64,000 bases of DNA, from contig BQMF02000180.1 in the NCBI GenBank assembly GCA_027922465.2, forward strand, positions 560,501 through 624,500, in the 5' to 3' direction. Of the stretch, positions 12,244 through 24,639 are shown piece by piece (the stretch's first letter is position 1; each line of letters begins with the position of its first letter). Under the pieces are notes generated by a model. The model saw only the letters and a list, made by a program, of their open reading frames with translations, was not told the origin of the DNA and did not search any database. Both the position numbers and the translations under genes were made by a program. Source of the DNA: Turritopsis dohrnii (taxonomy: Eukaryota > Cnidaria > Hydrozoa > Anthoathecata > Oceaniidae).

Positions 12244-14953
12244 GAGATGTTCTTAGCAACTGCATGGAGGAAACTCGCTTTCCAGACTGTCGAACAGTTT
12301 GTATCTTTCGAAAGTTAGATGGATCATGCAACAATCTAGCTAAGTTCGCAGCAGGCGCTGCTAGAACTAGATTGCTTAGGATAACAGGTAAGATAACATG
12401 ATTGTGAAGTTTTGACGAATTAAGGAAATATTTTTAGTAACATTTTTATTTCTATCGTCCCATTACCGCAATATGTTTCTTGAGTTCTTTATTTCATTTC
12501 TTTATGCTTTGTTTCCGCAGTGATAAAAACACATCATTTTTCTTGCTGAGCATACCAACCGCAATTAGTTATAACGATAAAAATTCATCGTAAAGTAGGA
12601 TTCAAGCGAAACAAAGTAAAATGTAATTTTTTGGGGGGATTTTTAGCTCCGCATTACGCCGATGGACTTCACGCTCCACATGGTATCCCATACTCAGAAC
12701 GACCTTCAGCCAATCAGATTTCACAAGCAGTGTTTCAAGTATCAGAAGAGAATTCGCAATCAACACGAAATGGCATGTCCCTCATGTTTATGGTGTTCGG
12801 GCAGTTCATCGATCATGATATGTCTTTGACTCCAATAGCAGCCTGTTCGGTTGAAGAGTAAGTAAACTTTGCTTCACCATTAGCTTTCAAGGATATCGTG
12901 TTTTCAGTGTCGTCCTGTGAGCATAACATTTGAAGGATCATGTTTCAACTTAGTAGCTAGAACTATGCTTTACAAAAGTCATTAGAAACACTTCAACATC
13001 ATTTACTCGACATATGCATGCATGGTATAGATATTTCTGTTGATATGAAAAAAGAATTTAACTGTCTAATAGAACCTTTGTTCTCCATGTGTCCTACAGC
13101 TACAGAGTGTTCTCACTGTGTCCTACGGCTACAGAGTGGTACTGTTCCTTTAGTACAATGTCTAGATGTATAAAGTTCAACTTGAACTGTAATGACTAAG
13201 AATTCTCTGCAGAAATGCCATGGCGACAAAAACAAAGATGGCGACAAAAACCTTCATTTTACAAATTTTAACTCGACTGCTCTCAACCAATTGTTTTTCA
13301 GATTCACCATTCCCTCCTAGTTACCATTCCCTCCTATCCTGAGTTCCACTCGGCATCGCACAGCGACTGAAACAAAATAATGAAATTAAAAGTTGAAACA
13401 ATTTTTCTTTTTAGTTGCCAGGATACTAATACAGCTTATTCGTACCCATGCTTCCCAATAAAATTTGAAAGTGACGATTCAGAATGCACATCTTTCGGCC
13501 GTTCTACGCCCGTTTGTCAAGATCCAAGCAAACCGAGGGCGTTTATCAATATGATTTCATCTTACATTGATGCTTCACAATTGTACAGCAACGAAGAACA
13601 TGTTCATGAACAACTTCGAACGTTCGAAGGTAACACCTTGCTATGTATAAACAATGTTTAATTTTCTCACTTATGCTATGCTTATTCATATGCGCTGATT
13701 GATCTTATTGATCACGTGACAATTCATAACCAATCAATGGTCATTATTGACTGTCACGTGATCAGTTGAATGCAAAGCTCAACAAGTCATTCATCAGTAC
13801 AAGTAAAACTAAATAAAACTTCATGACAGTTTTCTAATTCTGACAGAACTCATCTACTATTTCTATAGATGGTTTGATGCTGTTGGACGATAATAGCTTG
13901 CTTCCCTTGCTACCTGATGATGAGTGTGAACTTGAAAACGGTTGTTCCCTTGCTGGCGAGGAAAGGGTGGATGAAAATATCGGCTTGAATGCTTTTCATA
14001 CAGTATGGGTTAGAGAGCATAATAGAATAGCTTCAGAATTGAAAATAATTAATCCTCATTGGGATGACGTCATGCTGTTTGAAACAACCAGAAAAATTAT
14101 TGGTGGTATTCTCCAACATATCACCTATGAACATTATCTCCCACATTTAGTAGACATGCCAGAGTATTCTCAGTATAACTGTGACATTAACCCTGCTATA
14201 ACGATCCCCTTCTCAACAGCTGCATATAGGTTTGGTCACAGTTTAGTCCCAAATGCATGGCCGATACTAGACGAAAACTTCGATAAAGCTGAAGATAATC
14301 TTCCTCTTCGCGATACGCTAAGAAACATCAAATATATTCGAGATAATGGCATTGAATCCCTTATTTATGGTTTGATAGGGAATCAATCGCAAACATTTGA
14401 CACAATCTTTTCACACAGTGTGGCCAGAACGCTATTCATCCCTTCTACGATGAGTGGCTACCGAGATTTGACAGCACTCAACATTCAAAGAGGTAGAGAT
14501 CACGGATTGCCAACTTACGGGGCGTGGAGGTCCGTTTGTGGATTGAGCCCATTACACAGTTGGAGCGACTTGGACGGAATCATGCCAAACGATGCAATTT
14601 CAAATCTTCAAAGTGTTTACGACCATCCAAACGATATTGATCTATTTGCAGCAGGTGTCGCAGAAATGCATCTACCAAATCGAGAAGTTGGACCAACCTT
14701 TTCGTGCATCATTAAAGACCAGTTCATTCGTTTACGATTGGGTGATCGGTATTTCTATAGGAAACCGAACGTCTTCACAGAAAGTCAACTGGATGAGATT
14801 CAAAAAGTGACTTTATCTAAAGTCCTGTGCAATAACCTTCAAGGTGTTGTATCATTGCAAGAAGATGTTTTCGTCGCCTTCAACACTGAGCTACAAACTA
14901 GAAGAGAGTGCAGTTCGTTTCCCGATCTTGACTTGGAACAATGGAGAGATTAA
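12244..14953 (+). CDS. Animal haem peroxidase (peroxidasin/peroxinectin-like), 5' end not found
   Basis: Four exons join in phase: 12244-12387, 12647-12857, 13415-13629 and 13869-14953, giving about 550 codons to the TAA stop. Family landmarks appear in order. LDGSCNNL is the usual N-terminal signature. FGQFIDHDMSLTP carries the distal His and the haem-linked Asp, SYIDASQLYS is the calcium-binding loop region, HTVWVREHNRIA has the catalytic Arg and haem-binding Glu, AAYRFGHSLV has the proximal His, and LNIQRGRDHGLPTYGAWR is the conserved C-terminal block. All catalytic residues are present, so the enzyme should be active, oxidising halides or phenols with peroxide, usually outside the cell. 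The first exon begins mid-codon after ttccaatag, so at least one upstream exon with the signal peptide is missing from this model. No Ig or LRR domains of true peroxidasin are visible. An AATAAA signal lies just after the stop, near 14966. Confidence 0.93.
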
Positions 14954-14989
14954 TAATTATAGAAAATAAATTATCGGTGCCGTAAACTT

Positions 14990-17845
14990 TACTATTATTT
15001 CAAAATTGTAATTTGGTTATTAGGCACTCTCGCACAATCTTAATAAACTTCTTTCTTCTTTATTATTTTTCCTTGTGTTCTAATAACAATGACAAAATTT
15101 AATTTGTTACAAGCGTTTTTGCAATCCAGAATACAATGATTTATCGAAGCAATTTCAAGCCTTCATAAGATGTAAGTCCATGGATTACCCCTGGTCAATC
15201 TATCCCTTGAAGTCAACAACAGAATCACCTGTTTTTTTCGTTAGAAACATCCTTACAAGACTGACCATTTTTCAAGATTGAAAGAAACAGTTTTCCTTCC
15301 TTGAAGTAAAAATAAAACAAAACAAAAAAACCCGAAAAAAAAAATATACAAAAATAACCAATTACAAATGAGATTTTATTTTTTATGTTTTCACTGTAGG
15401 AGGAGGGCGTGGGTGGGCGGTGCGTCAAATAATTGTTCATACTAACGATTATTTTAACAAGTGCTGCTACTTTGTGTTTTGCGTGACGTCAGAGCAAAGC
15501 ATTTGGGAATGAGCAAGGGTTTTCTCGTGCAGCGATGTAAAATAGTTAGTAGCTAAAGCTGAAATGCCCCGCCTCAATAATTTTCATGATTGAAAGATCT
15601 GTATTTTTCAATGAAGATCTGTATACAGAGTGAAAATATTATTCAAATCTACGCTCTTTTGTTTCATTTAAGAAAGGATTTTGATGTTTGAAGTGTGTTT
15701 TAAAAAGTAACTAGACGGCTCATGGCTTGAACAATTTCCTCTTCAGCCATAGAAGAAACTGCTCCACGCTAATTTTCAAAATATCTGAATGAATTTATCC
15801 ATTCTTTTCTTGTTTGAAATGCTTATACAGAATAGGTCCAACAATTTAGAAAATATAAATTATTGTTAATAAGAAGCTGAAAAGCATAGTTGGTAGAAGT
15901 GAACCAAAATCACTTGAAGAGTTATATGGATTGACAACTCCCACAATTGTATGTCTCAACACTATTAAGGTCTATTACAACCAAATGATTAGGTCAAACT
16001 TGTATAAAAATTGTAGGCATATGCTTATTTATGGCTAAATTAGAAAAAGTGACTGAAAAATTCGAAATAAGCACTTTCCACTTCTTCTTTGAGCAATCTT
16101 TGAAAATTTGGCACAAATTGGGATCAAATTGCGAATTTGGTAACAAACATACAATATATGTGTAAATCTACTAGAATCAGCAAACTTACATTTCACCAGT
16201 TGAAGATTATCAATAATACATTATGAACAAAAAGATGAAACTTTTAATTAACTTGATCGCAACCACTTTTCAATTTACTATAGCTTATCCACATTTTGTA
16301 GCCAGAAAACACTTTGCATTGCACATGATGTTTATACTTCTTTCATAATGTAGACACAGTATACATCAATTCATTCCCAAATTTTAGAAATTTATCCTTC
16401 CTATAGCAATTCCAGTTGTCTACATTTTTCGATATCTGAAAGTTTTTTCATAGGATAGTTTTACTTATTAGGACACCTTCATTTTCCTCTTCCTTAAGCA
16501 TATTTCCTCCAAAACACAATCATTTCCTCTCTAAGAAGTGTTATACACAAGAGTGTGATAAACAGGAAAATATTCTTAAAATTCTTCTTTAAAGCTTGAA
16601 GCTACTTTTACAACTTCTACAAAACATAACGAAATCGGTTCACGTGTCGCACGTAAATATTTTAAGGACTAGTTAATAAAACAGATTGGAATAGAAATAT
16701 AAAACGTCCAAAATAACTTCCAAAAGTAATAAAAGGTCAAGAATTTGATGAAATAATATTACCCTTTTATGCATTATTATGGAGTGCTGGTCTGTCATTA
16801 TGTATTCTGAATAAGCAAATGATCCGAAATGGAAACTCGCTTTCCGAAAACGGATTGTCTTAATAAAAAAGGAGAAAATTTGCCAACACTTCGCCTAGGT
16901 CGTGAAGCAACAAAGACCCTGCGGGGCAACAATGAATTTGATCCAAAGAGCCTGGAAACGAAGTATTAATTATATTGCTTTTATGAAAATATTTTAATGA
17001 ACCTTGAATAAATGTGTTGATAAAAGTGTGAAAGAGAAGATCAGTTGAAAAATAAAATAAGAAAAGATTGAACAAAATAGCAAACTACAAAAAAATTGAT
17101 TTATTTTTTGAAAATAAAGTTGATCCAGAAACGAGGTATGAAGTTTTATTTTTCAAGTAAGTACGGAACCATGGTAACCATGGTTTCAGACCAAACTGAC
17201 CTTACTCTTCCGCGCCTGCTTGTTACTTGCTGTTGCCTTGGAAACTTGCATAGTTCTCTGCGATCATTGCTCTTTTTTTGAAAGAATATTATTAAACATG
17301 ATACTCTAATCAGAAAGTTAGAAAGTCAAGAAAATACTGAAACACACAATATACGATCACATCGACACAGTTAATGTGAGCAAGCCCGCTTGATTGGATT
17401 GATATGAAGCATGAGAAAAACAATACCTCTTATAGGTAAAGAAATTGTTAACAAAATAAATGGGAAAGTGCTTTGATCGCAAGTCCGTTAGGCGCGCTTA
17501 TTTTGGATCGGTGAGTGTGAACATAGCCAAAGATATTTCCAGGTAGTGGGTTTGAATAATGTACGTGTAAATATAGCACTAGTTATATTTATTTTATTGC
17601 AAGAAAATCTTTGAAAAAACTTCGCTGAATTTGTCTCTATGTCCAACCAACCCCATGGGCATTGACAACCTAGTTTCAAGATGCCCTGCGTGCTTGGGGG
17701 GAATCTCCCCGCCTTCATCCTACGAGAAGAAGACAGACAGAATATAAAAACTCAACTGTTTTCACGGCATCTGATTTTACGTCAATTAGCGGGATTCGGA
17801 AAAATCAGGTTTCATTTACACGAAACTATAAATTTGTAGGGAATT
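14990..17845. other. Non-coding intergenic stretch
   Basis: No coding similarity recognised on either strand. A short perfect inverted repeat (aaccatggtaaccatggtt) lies at about 17168-17186. Confidence 0.4.
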
Positions 17846-17935
17846 ACTGCCCCCGCAGCGAGCGTAAGCCAGCGAGGAGGCATAGTAGTTTCACGAAATA
17901 GGCGAATGTCAGTTTCCGATTTTGTTCTTCATCTG

Positions 17936-17978
<43 letters not shown>

Positions 17979-18257
17979 TTCCAACTTTCGTGTTGACGTT
18001 ACACGGTGGAATATAATTATTACCTGACTTTGCTTTTTTCCCGTTTCAAAGCATGGTACTGTAAGTGGGAGACAGAATGTTTTTTCGTATCTCTTTCCTG
18101 ATTTATCATTATATTATACTAGCATGTAGCTTTAGCTAAAAATGCCCCCACCCTCAAGCATTCCAATTTGTACACACAGCAAGCTATACATTGCAAGCTA
18201 TACAACGGACAGAGGCGTAGTTAGGGTCAGTCAAAAAAACCTGGAGGAGTTCAACAT

Positions 18258-20529
18258 AACAAACATATGCCACTAAAACAAAAGATTTTGAGAAATAATC
18301 ATATACCATTCTTGACAAAAAGATTGAGAAAAGAGATAATGAATCGAAGTAGAAAGAGAAATATTTTCAATTCGAATCCAACTTCTGAAAATTGGAACAT
18401 TTTTCGAATCCAGAGAAATAAGTGTACAAGAATAGCTCGAGATACAAAGAAAAATTTCTATAGAAAACTTGATGTGTCAAAAATTCAAGATAACAAGGCA
18501 TTTTGGAAAATTGTTAAACCAAACTTTTCTGAAAAAGTAATCAAGGAAAAAATAACATCGCTGGTCGAGGATGATACTATTTTGCGAGATAAATCCGATA
18601 TTGCAAACGTTATGAATGAATATTTCGTAAATATCACGAAATCACTAGATGTAAACAACATTCCCGAAATTGACCAACCAACAGAAGATGATTGCATTAT
18701 TTCCGAAATCGATTCTATCATCTCAAGTTTCAAAGAGCATTCAAGCATAAAACGTATCAAAGAAAAGTTCACTCCCGGTGCCAGTTTTGAGAAAATGAAA
18801 TTTTGTCATGTCTCTGTCGATAATATGAGAGTTCACATCAGTTCTTTAAAGAGTGGCAAAGCTTGTCCTGCAGGAGATATACCCGCACATCTTATTAAGA
18901 GTCATCTTAATGTCTTTGTTGATCAGCTTTGTCACTGCTTCAATAAGTCGGTAGACACGTGCATTTTTCCTGAGTCTTTGAAATGTGCGGATGTGTCTCC
19001 ACTGTACAAAGCAAAATCTAGGGTTTCAAAAGAGAACTATCGGCCAATCAGTAAATTGCCAAATTTCTCTAAAGTGTTTGAAAGAATATTATTTGAACAA
19101 ATTACTGAGTTTATGGAAGGGAAAATGTCTTCAATTTTATCTGATTTCAGGAAAGGGTACAGTAGTCAACATGCTCTTTTAAGATTAATGAGCTTTCTTC
19201 AAAAAAAGTTAGACTCTAAAAAGTGTGTTGCTGCATTGCTCATGGATTTGAGTAAGGCTTTTGATTGCATTAATCATAGATTGCTTATTGCAAAGCTTCA
19301 TGCAGAGAGTAGGTGTTGATGGGATTTTTAGTCTTTGGAAAGAAATTTTTTCTGGTGTACCGCAGGGATCAATATTAGGACCTCTTTTGTTTAATATATT
19401 TTTAAATGATTTTCTTTTTCTATTTGATGAAGATACGGCCTGTTCAGATACCCTAGTGTGTAACTATGCTGATGATAATACATTTTGTGCATCAGCAGAC
19501 ACATTTATTGAAGTAAAAAATATGCTAGAGAAACTTTTTAGATCAGCATCGTTATGGTTTTCTGATAATGGCCTGAACTAAATGCAAGTAAATGTAATTT
19601 TATTTTATTTGGAAAACCAAAAATTACGCATTTGCATCATCTAAATTTGAATGGAGAGATTTTGACTGTATCTAAATATGTGAAACTTCTTGGTATTAAA
19701 TTTGACAGTCAGTTGACTTTTGCAGAACATATAAACACACTATGCAAAAGAGCTAGCTGCAAATCTAATGCCCTGAAGAAAATCATCAATATTGTGGATG
19801 ATAAGCAGAGAAACTTATTATATATGACATTTATCGCATCCGAGTTCAATTATTGCCCTTTGGTTTGGGGATTTGGTTGTAGAACATCTATTGCAAATGT
19901 AGATCGGGTTTTGACAAGGGCATGTTCACATTCAAAACTGGGATACATATCTCACCCAGAAGGTATTCATGTACAACATTGTAGACTATTATTAAAAGAA
20001 GTCTACAAGACAAAATGTGATTTGAATCCTTCTTACATGAAATATGTGTTCCCCTGTAGAAATGATATGGGACTCAACTTAAGATCTTCAAATGATTTAG
20101 TGAGACCTCGGGTCTACTCAAAAAAGTATGGGCTGCAGACTTTCGGATATATTGCTTCACAATTGTGGTACCCCCTTCCAACCGAAATTAAGTCGGCAAC
20201 GTCTTTACACAAATTCTGTAGTGCCTTGAACCAACAAAATGATCTCCAATGTAAATGCAGGATCTGTGCTAGTTATATATTTAATTTAGGCTTTATATAA
20301 TTTTTTCTTTTTGTAACAGTCGATTTTAATTAGTCTTAATAGACTAACCATATTCTCTTGTAGAATCATTCACGAGACTATTCTCATTACATTGTTTGAC
20401 TCTATAAGAGAAATGGTATTTTATTTTATTAGTATATATAACTAATTTTATTAGTATGTTTTAACTTATTTTACATTTTGTAAATCATCGACTATAAATA
20501 AAGAATATCTAATCTAATCTAATCTAAAA
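18258..20529 (+). mobile_element. 5'-truncated non-LTR retrotransposon (jockey/CR1-like) inserted in the MITE
   Basis: The insertion is bounded by the 10-bp direct repeat agttcaacat at 18248-18257 and 20530-20539, its target-site duplication. The 3' end carries a short tandem tail of aatct units (about 20506-20525), typical of CR1/jockey-like elements. It contains the reverse transcriptase described separately but lacks the 5' ORF and the endonuclease domain, so it is a normal 5'-truncated copy. Confidence 0.9.
18267..20300 (+). pseudogene. LINE reverse transcriptase, broken by deletion and frameshifts
   Basis: Three plus frames (18267-19319, about 19300-19581, about 19580-20300) make one reverse transcriptase. 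Visible motifs are ENYRPISKLPNFSKVFERI (fingers), LLMDLSKAFDCINHRLL (palm, first catalytic Asp), GVPQGSILGPLLFNIFLND, and NYADDNTF (the catalytic YADD). These are followed by the LGIKFDSQLTFAEHI thumb and the C-terminal CPLVWGF block. Between LLIAKLHA and QRV the usual stretch of roughly 35 residues is missing, together with a frame change, and a second frame change falls near 19578. The catalytic motifs survive, but the polymerase would not be made whole. Confidence 0.9.
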
Positions 20530-22357
20530 AGTTCAACATTATGATATTTCTTTTCAGTCTTAAGTATCGATTAGGTTACTTGCACGCTTTCCTTTTCTAC
20601 TTTAAATGACTTAACTCTCCTCCACAAATTTTGACTGACCTCTGGCTACGCCTCTGACGGAAACAAAAACAAAGAAAACTTTTGTTACTTTTTGTTATCT
20701 ATTGGTTCTATGTCACACTGATGCTAATTTATACCTTTCAAAATGTGTAATTAAGGCTTAACGAGTAATATCAGAAAGTATTGGCTACAAACAAAAGAAA
20801 TGTGTGAACTGAAACCATGGATACGTATTTTATAATCAAAATAAGATAAACGTTTGTTAAAGAAATTCTGTAAGAGCCAAAAGAAAGAAAAAAAAAGCTT
20901 TCAAAAAAAAATAAAGCGAAAAATCCATTAGAAATCTGCGTTTCAAACTTTGATTCGAAACAAGAAATAGCCAAAGTTTACACTAGCATTTAGCTTTAGC
21001 TAAAAAATGCCCCCGCCCTCAAGCATTTCAATTTGTATACACAGCAAGTTATACATTGCAAGATATACAACGGAAATGAAAATAAGTTTTGTTCGAAAAC
21101 AAATGTTTTGGTTTATTGTGGGCCTGGTAAGTGGCATACTTATATGCTTAAATATTTCGACAAAGCCAGTTTTTTAGGAAGCCTCAAAGCTACTCAACAC
21201 TCACTCAAAATCGTTTTAAAACTGTCTCGCATTATGATCACGAGACGAGTAGCATTTAACATTTAATTTGTAACATTCAATGCATCGAAACAGGCATACA
21301 ATAACACCCTTCATTCAAAGAGTTGACATGATGGCATCAATTGAACTTCAGGACAAACTCGATAATTGAAAAACTATTTAATCAGCCAACGGTCATTTAA
21401 AGAACAAGCAATGTTTTATGACGTCCATTTCTAGTGTTTTGAAAGAACAAGGGTGAAGGGAGATCAAAAAATTAAGGTGGATGCTTTTGTAAAACTTTTC
21501 AAAGTAACAAATATATACATTTTAACTTTTGATAACATTGTATAAGCATGATCATTTTGAAATGGGAGATCAGATTTGAAAACTCATTGACAGATGGTCT
21601 TCACGGTTTTTCACTTACATTAGAATTGAGTTAAACTTTCTTTACGATAGCTTTTCCAATTACAGAACAATTAATTGTTCATATGAAACTATAGTTAAAA
21701 AGTTTTACAATACAACAAATAGTTTAATGAGTAGTGTAACCATGCGGCATAGGTCTCAGGCCTCAGTCACACTGATGCTAATATACCTTTCAAAAAGTGT
21801 AAATAAGGCTTAACAAGTAATATCAGAAAGTATTTGCTACAAACAAAAGAAATGTGTGAACTGAAACCATGGATACGTACTTTATAATCAAATACGTATT
21901 TTATAATTAAAATAAGATTCTGTAAGAGCCAAAAGAAAAAAAAAGCATTTTAAAAAAAATCTATTAGAAATCTCTGTTTCAAACTTTGATTAAAAACTAA
22001 AAATAGCCAAAGTTTACATAAAAAACAAGAAAAAATATAGAAAGGCTTTATTGATCATGATCACACTAGGTTTGGAGGACAGTTAAAGAAGAAAAACACG
22101 AAGAACGACAATTTGTAAATATGGCTTTCTTACATACACGGAAATCCAATTTAAATATTTTTAAGGCAAGATCCGCCAATAATCAGTGCATTGAATAAAA
22201 TTAATTGAATGAAAGATTTAGAGTTAAAACATATAGAAAAATAAAATGTATGGTTGGCAAAATTTCAGATTTCAAGCTGTGCTTCAAAATCCTTATCGTT
22301 CATTTCACTAAAACAACACAAAAGTAATATGAAAAATGTCTAAGCAATGTTAACATA

Positions 22358-23041
22358 CACGCTTTTTTTTTTATAAGAATACACTTTATAAGAATGTCCA
22401 TGATGAAAATGGCCAAAAAATTAAGAATATCGTAAGAATATTGCCATCATGAAAATTTTCAATTTTTTTTTTATGAATATATTTTCAAATGCATCTAAAA
22501 CCTTCTCGCGCTGATTTATCTGACCTATTTTATTTTATCTTCCTTATAGCTGTTCCTTTCCACACCTTTTACTTCCTTTTACTAATTACTTGAAGACCAC
22601 CTTTCAACTCATTTGAATGTTTTGTACGAGCACGGTTGGTGCGAAGGAGAGATTATATACTTTAACAAAGCCCTTCAGGAATATAAAGTTAGTTTTGTTG
22701 ATGGCGACGATGACTTCATTCCCGAGGACGATGTTGGAACTGCAGATGTCCAAGTGATTATGTAAAAACTTTAAACTGCTTTTATAATTTTCTATTTCAT
22801 TTACTTTGTACTTTACATAGCTGTTTAATACATTGTATTTATTCTTTTGTTTTTTATGCATACACATAAGAAAGTCTTCTGTTTTTACATTACTTTTAGA
22901 TGATTTTGAGACTATGACTGGTAAAATCTAAAAATTAACCTTAAGAATATGTTAAGAATATTATATGATGATTTCGACCAAAAAGTTAAGAATATCCATG
23001 ATGAAATGGATTTACACCATTCTTATAAAAAAAAAAGCGTG
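22358..23041. mobile_element. 684-bp Tc1/mariner-type MITE with TA target duplication
   Basis: Perfect 23-bp terminal inverted repeats (CACGCTTTTTTTTTTATAAG followed by AAT) flank 684 bp. TA dinucleotides lie directly outside (22356-22357 and 23042-23043). The neighbouring tandem copy of the host repeat (near 23615-23640, agcatacgaacttcc) lacks the insertion and shows a single TA, confirming the boundaries. Subterminal repeats such as aagaatat recur internally. TA duplication points to the Tc1/mariner group. No transposase is present. Confidence 0.88.
22586..22765 (+). CDS. Short ORF inside the MITE with a chromo/tudor-like look
   Basis: A 59-residue open frame (preceded by a TAA, no ATG in the open part) includes YEHGWCEGEIIYFNKALQEY and then YKVSFVDGDDDFIPEDDVG. 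The pattern GWCEGxIxYFN...YKVSFVDGDDDFI resembles small beta-barrel chromo/tudor-type domains sometimes attached to transposon or chromatin proteins. It could be a leftover exon of a parent element or a captured host exon. It has no start codon and may not be expressed. Confidence 0.3.
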   Translation, partial: LLEDHLSTHLNVLYEHGWCEGEIIYFNKALQEYKVSFVDGDDDFIPEDDVGTADVQVIM

Positions 23042-24639
23042 TACGAACTTCCTAAATAACATAGTATAATATAATAATAAATTAGGATACGAAAAAACAT
23101 TCTGTTTCCCACTTACAGTAACATGCTTTGAAACGGTAAAAAAAAGCAAAGTCAGCTAATAATTGTATACCACCGTGTAATGTCAACACGAAAGTTGGAA
23201 GATGATGATGATGAAGAACAAAATCGGAAACTGACATTCGCCTATCTCGTGAAACTACTATGCCTCCTCGCTCGCTTACGCTCGCTGCGGGGGCAATAAA
23301 AATCAAGAAAAAAATATAAGAAGGTTTTATTGATCATGATCACACCAGGTTTGGGAGAGGCAAAGAAGGAAAACACGAACAACGACAATTTGTAGGCTTT
23401 CTTGCATACACAATCCAATTAAAATCTTTTTAAGGCAAGATCTGCCAAAAATCAGTGCATTGAATAAAATTTATGGAACGAAAGATTATTTAGAGCTAAA
23501 ACATATACAAAGTAAAATGTTGTTGGCAAAATTTCAGATTTCAAGCTGTGCTTCAAAATCCTAGTCGTTCACTTCACTAAAACAACACAAAAGTATAATG
23601 AAAAATGTCTAAGCAATTTTAGCATACGAACTTCCTAAATAACATAGTACAATATAATAATAAATTAGGAAAGAGATACGAAAAAACATTCCACTTACAG
23701 TACCATGCTTTGAAACGGGAAAAAAAGCAAAGTCAGCTAATTAATTGTATTCCACCGTGTAACGTCAACACAAAAGTTGGAAGATGATGATGAAGAACAA
23801 AATCGGAACTGACATTCGCCTATCTCGTGAAACTACTATGCCTTCTCGCTCGCTTACGCTCGCTGCCGGGGCAATTATGTTATTTAAAAGTTCGTATGCT
23901 AAAACTAATTAAACATTTTTTATATTACTTTTGCGTTGTTTTAGTGGAGTGAACAACAAGGATTTTGAAGCACAGCTTGAAATCTGAAATTTTGCCAACC
24001 ATAATTTTATGTTTGTATATGTTTTAGCTCTAAATCTTTCATGCAATAAATTTTATTCAATGCACTGATTTTTGGTGGATCTTGCCATTTTAATTGGATT
24101 TCTGTGTATGCAAGAAAGCCATATTACAAATTCTTGTTTTTCTTTTTTAACTGTCCTCCACTAGTGATCATGATCAATAAAACCTTTTTATATTTTTTTT
24201 CTTGCTATTTTATGTAAACATTGGCAATTTTTTGTTTTGAATCAAAGTTTGAAACGCAAATTTCTAATGGATTTTTCGCTTTAATTTTTTTTTTGAAAAA
24301 GTTTTTTTTTTCTTTTGGCTCTTACATAATTTCTTTAACAAATCTTACTTTGATTATAAAATACGTATTCATGTTTCAGTTCACACATTTCTTTTGTTTG
24401 TAGCAAATACTTTCTGATATTACTTGTTAAGCCTTATTTACACTTTTTGAAAGGTATAAATTAGCATCAGTGTGACATAGGACCAATAGATAACAAAAAG
24501 TAACAAAAGTTTTCTTTGTTTTTGTTTCCGTTGTATAGGCTTGCAATGTATAGCTTGCTGTGTGTACAAATTGGAATGCTTGAGGGCGCGGGCATTTTTA
24601 GCTAAAGCTACATGCTAGTATATAACTTAGTACAGTGTG

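Larger units (their letters stand above)
18210..20656. mobile_element. hAT-like MITE (about 165 bp) interrupted by a LINE, with 5-bp target duplication
   Basis: The ends form long terminal inverted repeats: left CAGAGGCGTAGTTAGGGTCA, and the right end read inverted CAGAGGCGTAGCCAGAGGTC. Similarity extends over about 44 bp. CAG-GGCGTAG termini are characteristic of hAT superfamily elements. The direct repeat ACGGA flanks the element (18205-18209 and 20657-20661). Two other copies of the host repeat in this window (around 21067 plus, and 24525 minus) carry the uninterrupted sequence tacaacggaaa, so the empty site is seen directly and supports a 5-bp duplication, shorter than the usual 8 bp of hAT elements. 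Confidence 0.8.
17850..24630. repeat. Inverted-repeat complex of a repeat family in several copies and both orientations
   Basis: Three sequence blocks recur. Block R1, with the gcgagcgtaag...gaggcatagtag motif and a CAT triplet run, is at about 17850-18117 (plus), 23056-23295 (minus) and 23660-23878 (minus). Block R2 starts actagcatgtagctttagct and includes caagcattccaatttg. It is at about 18117-18209 continuing at 20657-20975 (plus), 20985-21078 (plus, partial), 21760-22019 (plus, partial) and 24215-24625 (minus). Block R3 contains ttattgatcatgatcacac. It is at about 22020-22357 (plus), 23296-23655 (plus) and 23880-24215 (minus). R3 plus inverted R1 forms a tandemly duplicated unit of about 585 bp. 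The 21.76-22.36 kb and 23.88-24.50 kb stretches form a long hairpin. No transposase is recognisable, so the family is probably non-autonomous. Confidence 0.75.
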
